A stretch of DNA of 64,000 nt from Methylopila sp. 73B (lineage in GTDB: Bacteria; Pseudomonadota; Alphaproteobacteria; Rhizobiales; Methylopilaceae), in contig NZ_JAFV01000001.1 of NCBI RefSeq assembly GCF_000526315.1, forward strand, positions 1,612,001 to 1,676,000. The letters are read 5' to 3'. This document shows positions 38,075 to 45,882 of this stretch, piece after piece (the first letter of the stretch is position 1; each line of letters starts with the position of its first letter). The notes under the pieces are model-generated. The model did not search any database. It was given only the letters and a program-made list of their open reading frames with translations, and was not told where the DNA came from. The position numbers and the translations under genes were made by a program.

Positions 38075-39571
38075 TCACTTCATGGTCGGGATCGAGAATT
38101 CCGCGCCCGCCTTGACGCCGCTCGGCCAGCGCGAGGTGACGGTCTTGGTCTTGGTGTAGAACCGGAACGCGTCCGGGCCATGCTGGTTCAGGTCGCCCAT
38201 TCCCGAGCGCTTCCAGCCGCCGAAGGTGTGGTAGGCGATCGGCACCGGGATCGGCACGTTGACGCCGACCATGCCGACTTCGACCCGCGCTGCGAAGTCC
38301 CGCGCGGCGTCGCCGTCACGGGTGAAGATCGCGACGCCGTTGCCGTAGGAATGCGTCGTCGGTAGCGCCAGCGCCTGTTCGTAGTCCTTGGCGCGGACCA
38401 CCGAGAGCACCGGGCCGAAGATCTCCTCCTTGTAGATCGTCATCTCGGGCGTCACGCGGTCGAACAGGCAGCCGCCGAGATAAAACCCGTTCTCGTAGCC
38501 CTGCAGCTTGAAGCCGCGGCCGTCGACGGCGAGCTCTGCGCCTTCCGAAACGCCGGTCTCGACGTAACGCGTCACGCGCTCCACCGCCTCGCGGGTGACG
38601 AGCGGGCCGTAATCGGCCGAGCCGTCCGTCGAGGGCCCGATTTTCAGCGACTCCACCCGCGGAACCAGCCGCTCCATCAGCGCGTCGGCGGTCTTCTCGC
38701 CCACCGGCACCGCGACCGAGATCGCCATGCAGCGCTCGCCGGCCGAGCCGTAGCCGGCGCCGATCAGCGCGTCGACCGCCTGGTCGAGGTCGGCGTCCGG
38801 CATGACGATCATGTGGTTCTTGGCGCCGCCGAAGCACTGGGCGCGCTTCCCCGTCTGCGCCGCGCGGACGTAGATGTACTCCGCGATCGCCGAGGAGCCG
38901 ACGAAGCCGACCGCCTTGATGTCCTGGTCCTCCAGGATGGCGTCGACCGCCGTCTTGTCGCCGTTGACGACGTTCAGCACGCCGGCCGGCAACCCGGCCT
39001 CGAGGAACAGCTCCGCGATCCGCATGGGCACGGAGGGGTCGCGCTCGGAGGGCTTCAGGATGAAGGCGTTGCCGCAGGCGAGGGCCGGGGCCGCCTTCCA
39101 CAGTGGGATCATCGCCGGGAAGTTGAACGGCGTGATGCCGGCGACCACGCCCAGGGGCTGCCGCATGGAGTAGACGTCGATGCCCGTACCGGCGCTGTCG
39201 GTGTACTCGCCCTTGAGCAGGTGCGGCGCGCCGATCGCGAACTCCACCACCTCGAGGCCGCGCTGGATGTCGCCCTTGGCGTCCGGCACCGTCTTGCCAT
39301 GCTCGCTCGCGAGCAGCTCGGCCAGAGCGTCGTACTCGTCGCGCACGAGCTCCAGGAACCGCATCATGACCCGCGCGCGCTTCTGCGGGTTCTGGGCCGC
39401 CCAGCCGCGCTGGGCCTCCTTGGCGTTCTCGACCGCGGCGCGCATCTCGGCGGCGCTCGCCAGCGCCACCTGGGCCTGCACGTCGCCGGTGCTCGGATGA
39501 AAGACGTCGGCGAAGCGCCCGCTGGTCCCCTCGACGCGACGGCCCCCGATGAAATGACCGATCTGACGCAT
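38075..39571 (-). CDS. mmsA: CoA-acylating methylmalonate-semialdehyde dehydrogenase
   Basis: Oxidises methylmalonate or malonate semialdehyde to propionyl-CoA or acetyl-CoA in valine, myo-inositol and beta-alanine breakdown. The 498 residues match the family. The NAD-binding region GVVAGITPFNFPAMIPLW, the PFVGSS-type segment VGFVGSSAIAEYIY and the active-site GERCMAISVAV (Cys near 280) are present. The C-terminal FGGWKRSGMGDLNQHGPDAF is typical of MmsA. It shares an upstream region with the DUF971 gene, transcribed the other way. Confidence 0.95.
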   Translation of the reverse strand: MRQIGHFIGGRRVEGTSGRFADVFHPSTGDVQAQVALASAAEMRAAVENAKEAQRGWAAQNPQKRARVMMRFLELVRDEYDALAELLASEHGKTVPDAKGDIQRGLEVVEFAIGAPHLLKGEYTDSAGTGIDVYSMRQPLGVVAGITPFNFPAMIPLWKAAPALACGNAFILKPSERDPSVPMRIAELFLEAGLPAGVLNVVNGDKTAVDAILEDQDIKAVGFVGSSAIAEYIYVRAAQTGKRAQCFGGAKNHMIVMPDADLDQAVDALIGAGYGSAGERCMAISVAVPVGEKTADALMERLVPRVESLKIGPSTDGSADYGPLVTREAVERVTRYVETGVSEGAELAVDGRGFKLQGYENGFYLGGCLFDRVTPEMTIYKEEIFGPVLSVVRAKDYEQALALPTTHSYGNGVAIFTRDGDAARDFAARVEVGMVGVNVPIPVPIAYHTFGGWKRSGMGDLNQHGPDAFRFYTKTKTVTSRWPSGVKAGAEFSIPTMK

Positions 39572-39812
39572 GCCGTTCTCCCTTGGCGGTTCTTGACGCG
39601 TTGGGACGGACCTTAGCCCGGCCTGTGCGGCGGCTGAACAGCGGTTCTCGACGATCGGCCATGACCGATCACACCACGTGGATGCTTTTAGCGCCCTCTC
39701 CGCCGAAGGCGCGCCTCCGCCAAACGGGCCGATGCGGCAACTAATTGCTGTCGCGCGATAACCCCCTCCTGTCTCCTCACCTCAAGGACATCGCGTTCAG
39801 GAGCGAACCCCC
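39572..39812. promoter_or_regulatory. Divergent promoter region of mmsA and the DUF971/Apr-like operon
   Basis: Holds an inverted repeat GATCGG-CCATGA-CCGATC (39653-39670) and a GGCAACTAAT string (39736-39745) 68 bases before the DUF971 start. Both GGCAACTAAT and the embedded ACGATCGGCCAT (39651-39662) recur before the binding-protein gene at 44453, at 44338-44347 and 44353-44364. The shared strings suggest one regulator for the two halves of the cluster. Confidence 0.4.
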
Positions 39813-40181
39813 ATGGATCACGGCCTCGCCGCGCTGGTCGCGCCGCCGCCCTTCGACCCGGCCGACGCGCCGGAGGCCGTGACCGTCGCGCGCGGCGGGC
39901 TCGACCTCCGGCTGACGTTCCGCGACGGCGCGGAGGCCACGGTCGCCGCCGAGGCGCTGCGCCTGAACTGCCGCTGCGCCTGGTGCACCCGCGCCCGGAT
40001 CGAGGATCGCTTCCCCGCGCGCTTCGAGGCGGTCGCCGTGACCGACGTGAAGCTGATCGGCGGCTACGCCGCGCACCTCAGCTTCTCCGACGGCCACGAC
40101 CGGGGGATCTACCCCTGGACCTACATCCGTCGGCTGGCCGAAGGCGACGCCGCGGCGCCTGCGCCCGCCCGCGCCGCCTGA
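39813..40181 (+). CDS. DUF971 domain protein
   Basis: 122 residues. The DUF971 fold, also the N-terminal domain of gamma-butyrobetaine hydroxylase, is recognised from LRLTFRDGAEATVAAEALRL, the cysteine cluster NCRCAWC and the C-terminal HDRGIYPWTYIRRLAEGD. Stand-alone versions occur near Fe-S assembly and redox genes, and the Cys-x-Cys-x2-Cys cluster may bind zinc or iron. It is the first gene of the Apr-like operon, 36 bases before the flavoprotein, and may help to assemble its cofactors. Confidence 0.85.
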   Translation: MDHGLAALVAPPPFDPADAPEAVTVARGGLDLRLTFRDGAEATVAAEALRLNCRCAWCTRARIEDRFPARFEAVAVTDVKLIGGYAAHLSFSDGHDRGIYPWTYIRRLAEGDAAAPAPARAA

Positions 40182-40217
40182 GACCGCCACGCCCTCACCA
40201 GACAGACGAGACGCCCC

Positions 40218-41957
40218 ATGACCGACATCAAGACCGAGATCATCGAGGCCGACATCCTGGTCATTGGCGGCGGCACCGGCGGCCCGATGGCGGCCATCAA
40301 GGCCAAGGAGGCGAATCCCGGCCTCAAGGTCGTGCTGATGGAGAAGGCCAACGTGAAGCGCTCCGGCGCGATCTCCATGGGCATGGACGGGCTGAACAAC
40401 GCCGTCGTGCCGGGCTACGCCACGCCCGAGCAATACGTGAAGGAGATCACCGTCGCCAACGACGGCATCGTCAATCAGAAGGCGGTGATGGCCTACGCCA
40501 CCGGCTCCTTCCCGATGATCCAGTATCTCGACAAGCTGGGCGTCAAGTTCGAGAAGGACGGCTCCGGCGAATACAACATGCGCAAGGTCCACCACATGGG
40601 GACCTACGTTCTGCCCATGCCGGAAGGTCACAACGTCAAGAAGGTGCTGTACCGGCAGCTTCGCCGCCTGCAGGTGGCGGTGACCAACCGCTACATGGCC
40701 ACACGCCTGCTCAAGAGCCCGGACGGCCGCATCGCCGGCGCGGTCGGCGTCAACACCCGCACCTCCGAGTTCCTGGTGGTGAAGGCCAAGGCCGTGGTGC
40801 TCGCCTGCGGCGCCGCCGGCCGGCTCGGCCTGCCGGCCTCCGGCTACATGTTCGGCACCTACGAGAACGCGGCGAACTGCGGCGACGGCTACGCCATGGC
40901 CTATCATGCCGGCGCCCAGCTCGCGAACCTCGAGTGCTACCAGATCAACCCGCTGATCAAGGACTACAACGGCCCGTCCTGCGCTTACGTCACCGGCCCG
41001 TTCGGCGGTTACACCGCCAACAACAAGGGCGACCGCTTCATCGAGTGCGACTACTGGTCAGGCCAGATGATGCTGGAGTTCTGGCGCGAGCTGCAGAGCG
41101 GAAACGGCCCCGTCTACCTCAAGATGGACCACCTCGCCGAGGAGACCATCTCCGAGATCGAGACCATCCTGCACACCAACGAGCGCCCCTCCCGCGGCCG
41201 CTTCCACGAGAAGCGCGGCAACGACTACCGCAAGCGGCCGGTCGAGATGCACATCTCGGAGATCGGGTTCTGTTCGGGCCACTCGGCCTCGGGCGTGTGG
41301 GTCGACGAGAACGCCCGCACCACGATCCCCGGCCTCTACGCGGTCGGCGACATGGCGAGCGTGCCGCACAACTACATGCTGGGCGCCTTCGTGAACGGCG
41401 GCATCGCCGGCCGTGACGCCGCCGAGTACTGCGCGAACGTCGCCATGGCCGATTTCGACGAGGGCTATCTCGCCGCCGAGCAGGAGCGCGTGATGGCGCC
41501 GACCCGCCGCTCGGACGGGCTCACGCCGAACGAAATGGAGTTCAAGACCCGCCGTCTCGTGAACGACTACCTCGAGCCGCCGAAGGTCACGGCGAAGATG
41601 GAAATCGCGCAGCGCCGCTTCGCGGAGATCCGCGACGACCTGTCGGAGCTCTGCGCCCGCGATCCGCACGAGCTGCTGCGCGCGCTCGAGATGCAGACCA
41701 TCCTCGACTGCGCCGACATGGCCGCCGCCGCCTCGCTCTACCGCACAGAGAGCCGCTGGGGCTTCTACCACCTCCGCGTCGACCATCCCGAGACCAACGA
41801 CGACGAGTGGTTCTGCCACACCGTTCTTTACAAGGACGATGAGGGCCGGGTGGCCCACGCCAAGCGCGAGGTCGACCCCTACGTCGTCGCCGTCGAGGCC
41901 GACGAGATGGCCGCCTACCACCAGCTCCGCGTCAAGACGCCGGCCGCGGCCGAGTAA
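40218..41957 (+). CDS. AprA-like FAD flavoprotein (fumarate reductase / APS reductase alpha superfamily)
   Basis: 579 residues. The N-terminal FAD-binding fold is ADILVIGGGTGGPMAAIKAK, and EKANVKRSGAISMGMDGLNN resembles the EKA-xx-RSGA stretch of adenylylsulfate reductase alpha. HSASGVWVDENARTTIPGLY and GDMASVPHNYMLGAFVNGG form the second FAD contact. The C-terminal domain (RRFAEIRDDLSEL to HREVDPYV-like) matches the family's helical cap. It is shorter than canonical AprA (about 620-660 residues). An AprB-like ferredoxin follows 11 bases later, so the two probably form one enzyme. No sat or dsr genes are nearby, so true dissimilatory APS reduction is not supported; the substrate is unknown. 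Confidence 0.85.
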   Translation: MTDIKTEIIEADILVIGGGTGGPMAAIKAKEANPGLKVVLMEKANVKRSGAISMGMDGLNNAVVPGYATPEQYVKEITVANDGIVNQKAVMAYATGSFPMIQYLDKLGVKFEKDGSGEYNMRKVHHMGTYVLPMPEGHNVKKVLYRQLRRLQVAVTNRYMATRLLKSPDGRIAGAVGVNTRTSEFLVVKAKAVVLACGAAGRLGLPASGYMFGTYENAANCGDGYAMAYHAGAQLANLECYQINPLIKDYNGPSCAYVTGPFGGYTANNKGDRFIECDYWSGQMMLEFWRELQSGNGPVYLKMDHLAEETISEIETILHTNERPSRGRFHEKRGNDYRKRPVEMHISEIGFCSGHSASGVWVDENARTTIPGLYAVGDMASVPHNYMLGAFVNGGIAGRDAAEYCANVAMADFDEGYLAAEQERVMAPTRRSDGLTPNEMEFKTRRLVNDYLEPPKVTAKMEIAQRRFAEIRDDLSELCARDPHELLRALEMQTILDCADMAAAASLYRTESRWGFYHLRVDHPETNDDEWFCHTVLYKDDEGRVAHAKREVDPYVVAVEADEMAAYHQLRVKTPAAAE

Positions 41958-41968
41958 GGACGAGACCC

Positions 41969-42202
41969 ATGCCGATCATCACCCAGGCCAAGAGCGCGGC
42001 GGTCGTCATCGACGACGCGAAGTGCATCGCGGAAAAAGGCTGCACCGTCTGCGTGGACGTGTGCCCGCTCGACATCCTCGCGATCGACGAGGGGCGGAAA
42101 AAGGCGTTCATGAAGTACGACGAGTGCTGGTACTGCATGCCCTGCGAGGCCGACTGCCCCACCGGCGCGGTCAAGGTCAACATCCCCTACCTGCTGCGCT
42201 GA
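41969..42202 (+). CDS. AprB-like 2[4Fe-4S] ferredoxin
   Basis: 77 residues with eight cluster cysteines: C19, C25, C28, C32 (KCIAEKGCTVCVDVCP) and C53, C56, C59, C63 (ECWYCMPCEADCP). The aromatic ECWYC and the CIAEKGCTVC spacing recall the beta subunit of APS reductase rather than a simple bacterial ferredoxin. The protein is much shorter than AprB, lacking its C-terminal tail. It lies directly after the flavoprotein and should pass electrons to or from its FAD. Confidence 0.9.
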   Translation: MPIITQAKSAAVVIDDAKCIAEKGCTVCVDVCPLDILAIDEGRKKAFMKYDECWYCMPCEADCPTGAVKVNIPYLLR

Positions 42203-42215
42203 GGGACCAGAACCC

Positions 42216-43175
42216 ATGCCCGCGTTCGACGCCTTCGACGACGATCTCGACGACCTCCGGGAGCGCTGCTCCGACCCCGACGCCGGCGTGCGGCGGGTCG
42301 CCATGATGGAGCTCGCCGAGCAGGTGGGCCCGGAGGCGACCGTGCTGCTGCTGAAGGGCCTTGGCGACCCCGACGCGCAGGTGCGCGCCGCCGCCGCCAA
42401 GGCGCTCGACGAGCACGACGGCCCCGAGGTCGTCGAAGGCCTCGTCGGCTCGCTGGAGGACCCGGACGACGCGGTGCGCCATGCGGCGGCCGAGACGCTC
42501 GCCGACAAGAAGGAGCCCGCCTGCGGCCCGCTGCTGATCGAGCGGGCGGAGCACTCCGATCCCTTCGTGCAGGCGGCGGCGTTGCGGGCGCTCCGTGAAC
42601 TGACGCTTCCAGACGCGCTGGCCGCGGCGCTGAAGGCGCTCCGCAACCCCTCCCCCGACGTCCGCCGAGAGGGTCTTGGCGTCATCGGCTGGCTGAAGGC
42701 CGAGGAGGCAATGCCGGCTCTGATCGCGACCGCCTCCGACTCGGACCCGTCGGTCCGCCGCGCCACCATGTCCGCGCTGGTGTTCGTGCGGCCGGGCGGC
42801 CCCGGCGCGACGACGCTCGTGGCGGGGCTCGCCGATCCACACTGGCAGGTGCGCGAGGAGGCGGCGATCGTCTCCGCGAAGATCCGGCTGCCGGAAGCGA
42901 CGACGGCGCTCATCGGCGCCCTGTCCGACGACGCCTGGCAGGTCCGCGTGAAGGCCGCGAACGCCCTCGGCCGGCTGCGCGCGGAGAGCGCGGTCGAGCC
43001 GCTGGCCAAGGGCCTCGACAGCGAGATCCCGAACCTGCGCAAGGAATCCGCCGCGGCCTTGGGCGAGATCGCCGCTCCCGCCGCGCTACCCTGGCTGGAG
43101 CGCGCGATGGACGATCCCGACCCCGACGTCCGCAAGCTCATCCGCTGGGCGATCGGCCGCTGCCAGGGCGCCTGA
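42216..43175 (+). CDS. HEAT-repeat (PBS-lyase type) protein
   Basis: 319 residues made of about nine consecutive 30-residue HEAT-like repeats. Examples are LRERCSDPDAGVRRVAMMEL, LGDPDAQVRAAAAKALDEHD, LEDPDDAVRHAAAETLADKK and LSDDAWQVRVKAANALGRLR. Such repeats form superhelical protein-binding scaffolds and are also found in phycobilin lyases and cofactor-handling proteins. Placed 13 bases after the ferredoxin and followed by a terminator, it closes the first operon. A chaperone or scaffold role for the flavoprotein-ferredoxin pair is the simplest inference. Confidence 0.9.
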   Translation: MPAFDAFDDDLDDLRERCSDPDAGVRRVAMMELAEQVGPEATVLLLKGLGDPDAQVRAAAAKALDEHDGPEVVEGLVGSLEDPDDAVRHAAAETLADKKEPACGPLLIERAEHSDPFVQAAALRALRELTLPDALAAALKALRNPSPDVRREGLGVIGWLKAEEAMPALIATASDSDPSVRRATMSALVFVRPGGPGATTLVAGLADPHWQVREEAAIVSAKIRLPEATTALIGALSDDAWQVRVKAANALGRLRAESAVEPLAKGLDSEIPNLRKESAAALGEIAAPAALPWLERAMDDPDPDVRKLIRWAIGRCQGA

Positions 43176-43202
43176 TCCCGCTAAGCGACGCTTGAAATGA
43201 AA

Positions 43203-43236
43203 AAGCCGTCGGAGCGCCCCTCCGGCGGCTTCTTCG
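43203..43236 (+). terminator. Rho-independent terminator after the HEAT gene
   Basis: AAGCCGTCGGAG (43203-43214) pairs with CTCCGGCGGCTT (43220-43231) over 12 bases with a 5-base loop, followed by CTTC. It ends the DUF971-AprA-AprB-HEAT transcript and separates it from the regulator gene. Confidence 0.85.
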
Positions 43237-43307
43237 CATCGGCGCGGTCACGAAGCCGCGCCGCGCGCTGCGGCTCATTGGAATCAAAACAATCCTATGC
43301 TCTGCTG

Positions 43308-43326
43308 CGTCGCACCACGTGCGACG
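43308..43326. promoter_or_regulatory. Perfect palindrome before the Crp/Fnr gene, candidate operator
   Basis: CGTCGCAC-CAC-GTGCGACG is a perfect 8-base inverted repeat with a 3-base centre, 14 bases before the ATG at 43341. It could be an autoregulatory operator. It does not resemble the classic FNR box TTGAT-N4-ATCAA. No second copy was found in the cluster. Confidence 0.45.
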
Positions 43327-43340
43327 TCGGGAGATCCGCG

Positions 43341-44126
43341 ATGCAGCAGACCGTCCCTCTGGCCTGGCCTCCCCAGCTCCGCCCGCAGGCCGCCGCGGAG
43401 CCCGCGCGCGCCTCCGCGCTTCTGCTCGCCGACAGCGAGGCTCCCGAGCGCGGCCCCAAGCCGATGCTCAATGGGCTGACGGACCGCGAGACCGCGCTGG
43501 TGATGGAGCGCGCCCGTCGCCGGGTGCTCTACCGCGGCGCTACGCTGTTCACCCAGGAGACCCCGCACGACGGCATCTGGTTGATCGAGACCGGCCGCAT
43601 CCGCGTGTTCTACGCCGCCCCCACGGGTCGCGAGATCACCCTCGCGTACTGGTACCCCGGCAATTTCGTCGGCGGCCCCGAGGTGTTCGGCGCCGGCCAG
43701 CACTGCTGGTCCGGCATGGCCGCCAGCAACAGTTCGGTGCTGCACCTGCCCGGCCGCACGCTGAAGGAGCTTGTCACCCAGATCCCGACGCTCGCCGTCA
43801 ACGTGATCGAGGGCGTCGCGTTCAAGGGCAAGTGCTACTCGGCGCTGGCGCAGATGCTCGGCACCCGCTCGATCACCGAGCGGCTGTCGCACCTCCTGCT
43901 CCACCTCGCCGACCTCTACGGCGTCGAGGAGGAGGACGGCGGGGTCGCGATCGCGGCCGCCTTCACCCATGCCGACCTCGCCCACATGGTGGGCGCGACG
44001 CGGCAGTGGATCACGATCAGCCTGAAGCGCATGAGCGCTCAAGGCGTGCTGGAGGTCCGCCGCTCGCAGATCGTGCTGCGCAAACCCGACGTGCTGGCGC
44101 AGATGAAGAGCGGCGGCGACGCCTGA
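43341..44126 (+). CDS. Crp/Fnr-family transcriptional regulator
   Basis: 261 residues from ATG 43341; the open frame runs back to 43197 but its upstream ATG lies inside the terminator. A cyclic-nucleotide-binding fold (DGIWLIETGRIRVFYAAPTG, EITLAYWYPGNFVGG) and a dimerisation helix lead to the helix-turn-helix FTHADLAHMVGATRQWITISLKRM. It has only two cysteines, and they do not form the N-terminal FNR [4Fe-4S] motif, so it is not a classic oxygen-sensing FNR. Placed between the two operons, it is the likely local regulator of the cluster. Confidence 0.92.
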   Translation: MQQTVPLAWPPQLRPQAAAEPARASALLLADSEAPERGPKPMLNGLTDRETALVMERARRRVLYRGATLFTQETPHDGIWLIETGRIRVFYAAPTGREITLAYWYPGNFVGGPEVFGAGQHCWSGMAASNSSVLHLPGRTLKELVTQIPTLAVNVIEGVAFKGKCYSALAQMLGTRSITERLSHLLLHLADLYGVEEEDGGVAIAAAFTHADLAHMVGATRQWITISLKRMSAQGVLEVRRSQIVLRKPDVLAQMKSGGDA

Positions 44127-44452
44127 CCTCTTTGAAGACGGCGGCGACGGAGCGCTGACGACGCCGGGCCGCCGTTTTCGGTTTTGACCGAAGCGACAAA
44201 CGCCACAGCTGCTTTCGGACAACGGGTTCGACGGCCGCGGCGGTCGTTCGGGTCGCGTGCGGCGCGCCCCAAGCCTTGCCCCAACCACGCACGTCCATCC
44301 AGCAGGACGGCGCGTTTTTAGGCGGGCCCGCTTTCTTGGCAACTAATCAACCACGATCGGCCATCTCCGTTTGATCCTCGGCGGGTTCGGACCGGATCAT
44401 CCCTGTGTCGGGACGCCCCGGCGGATGACCCCAGCTTCCAACGAGGTGAGCC
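44127..44452. promoter_or_regulatory. Regulatory intergenic region before the NosL-fused binding-protein gene
   Basis: Contains no gene. A small hairpin TTCGGT-TTTG-ACCGAA (44177-44192) may end the regulator transcript. GGCAACTAAT (44338-44347) and ACGATCGGCCAT (44353-44364) repeat strings found before the DUF971 operon. The intervening CCGTTTGATCCTC region probably holds the promoter of the transporter operon. Confidence 0.45.
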
Positions 44453-45877
44453 ATGGCCTTCCCGACCTTCTCCCGCACGGCGGCCTCGCTCGCCGCGCTG
44501 ATCGCGGCGGGCGCCAGCCTCGCCGCGCCCGCCTCCGCCGAAACGCTGATCGTCGGCATCGGCACGCAGGACACCACGACCAACACCGTCACCACCGGCG
44601 TGGTGCTCCGCGAGCTCAAGCTGATCGAGAAGCACCTGCCGAAGGACGGCAAGTACGCCGGCCTCGACATCAAGCTCGACTGGCAGAACTTCACCTCCGG
44701 ACCGCCGGTGACCAACGGCATGATGGCCGGGAAGCTGCAGTTCGGCGCCATGGGCGACTATCCGCTCGTCGTGAACGGCTACACCTTCCAGTCCAATCCC
44801 GAGAGCAAGACCCAGCTCATCTCGGTCGCGGCCTACAACCTCGACGGCTCCGGCAACGGCGTCGTGGTGCACGAGGACTCGCCCTACTTCGCGCTCGCGG
44901 ACCTCAAGGGGAAGGTCGTCAGCGTCCCCTTCGGCTCCGCCGCCCACGGCATGCTGCTGAAGGCGATGCAGGACGCCAAGATGCCGAAGGACTTCTTCAC
45001 GCTGGTGAGCCAAAGCCCCGAGGTCGGCTCCACCAACCTGAAGGAGCAGAAGATCGACGCCCACGCCGACTTCGTGCCCTTCGCCGAGCTGCTGCCGTTC
45101 CGCGGCTTCGCCCGCAAGGTGTTCGACGGCGTGCAGACCAACCTGCCGACCTGGCACGGCGTGGTCGCGCGCACCGACTTCGCCGAAAAATACCCGGAGA
45201 TCGTCGACGCCTATCTGCAGGCGGTGCTCGACGCCAACGAGTGGGTGAAGAGCGACCCGAAGCGCGCCGCCGAAAAGATCTCGGAGTGGACCGGGACCGA
45301 CAAGGAGGTCGTCTACATCTTCCTCGGCCCCGGCGGCATCATGACGCTCGACCCCACGCTCAAGGCGCCGCTGATCGCGGCCGCCAAGGAGGACGTGAAG
45401 GTCCTGCAGAGCCTCGACCGCATCAAGACGCCGTTCGACGTCGACCCCTGGGTCAACGACGGCTATCTCCGCGCCGCCTTCAAGGCCCGCGGCCTCGACT
45501 ACAACGCCGCCGTGGCGAGCACCGCGAACTACGAGGTGACCGGCGAAGACGCCTTCTGCAAGAAGCCGATCTCCGAGCCGCGGAAGGCCGGAGAGATCTG
45601 GGTGAAGGACGGCGACATCCTGGCGTTCTCCAGCGCCTCCTGCACGCTCGCGGCCTACCGCGACATGCAGACCAAGGGCACGGCGATGAACGTCGCCTAC
45701 GTGTTCGACGCCGCCCGCGGCATCAAGCTGTTCGCCGACAAGGCGTTCTACGTGATCGATCCGAAGGCGGGCGTCACCCCCTTCATGCTGAAGCAGGACG
45801 CCGAGGCCTTCGCGACGACGTCCGGCGGCAAGGTCGCGCCGTTCGAAGACGCGCTGACCGCCGCGACCGCGGGTTGA
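44453..45877 (+). CDS. NitT/TauT-type ABC substrate-binding protein with C-terminal NosL-like domain
   Basis: 474 residues. A Sec signal peptide (SLAALIAAGASLAAPASA) precedes a SsuA/TauA/NrtA-like domain: ETLIVGIGTQDTTTNTVTTG, FGAMGDYPLVVNGY, SVPFGSAAHGMLLKAM and LPTWHGVVARTDFAEKYPE. From about residue 370 a second domain begins, EIWVKDGDILAFSSASCTLA, then AYVFDAARG, AFYVIDPKAGVTPFM and TTSGGKVAPFEDAL. This pattern matches NosL, the periplasmic copper-binding nitrous-oxide-reductase helper. The CGM copper motif of NosL is replaced by SCTL. The fusion implies a ligand or metal handled together with uptake. Ligand unknown. Confidence 0.85.
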   Translation: MAFPTFSRTAASLAALIAAGASLAAPASAETLIVGIGTQDTTTNTVTTGVVLRELKLIEKHLPKDGKYAGLDIKLDWQNFTSGPPVTNGMMAGKLQFGAMGDYPLVVNGYTFQSNPESKTQLISVAAYNLDGSGNGVVVHEDSPYFALADLKGKVVSVPFGSAAHGMLLKAMQDAKMPKDFFTLVSQSPEVGSTNLKEQKIDAHADFVPFAELLPFRGFARKVFDGVQTNLPTWHGVVARTDFAEKYPEIVDAYLQAVLDANEWVKSDPKRAAEKISEWTGTDKEVVYIFLGPGGIMTLDPTLKAPLIAAAKEDVKVLQSLDRIKTPFDVDPWVNDGYLRAAFKARGLDYNAAVASTANYEVTGEDAFCKKPISEPRKAGEIWVKDGDILAFSSASCTLAAYRDMQTKGTAMNVAYVFDAARGIKLFADKAFYVIDPKAGVTPFMLKQDAEAFATTSGGKVAPFEDALTAATAG

Positions 45878-45882
45878 GGCGC

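Noticed and set aside
39735-39749. Possible sigma-54 promoter CGGCAACTAATTGCT before the DUF971 gene
   Set aside because: GG and GC are only 9 bases apart, and sigma-54 promoters need 10; the string GGCAACTAAT is better explained as a shared regulatory site.
40218-41957. Succinate dehydrogenase/fumarate reductase or L-aspartate oxidase as the function of the flavoprotein
   Set aside because: No membrane anchor or sdhB-type subunit is adjacent, nadA/nadC are absent, and the EKA-xx-RSGA stretch plus AprB-like partner favour the APS-reductase side of the superfamily.
43197-43340. Upstream ATG for the Crp/Fnr gene
   Set aside because: The codons lie in the terminator stem and palindrome; ATG 43341 gives a normal-length regulator.
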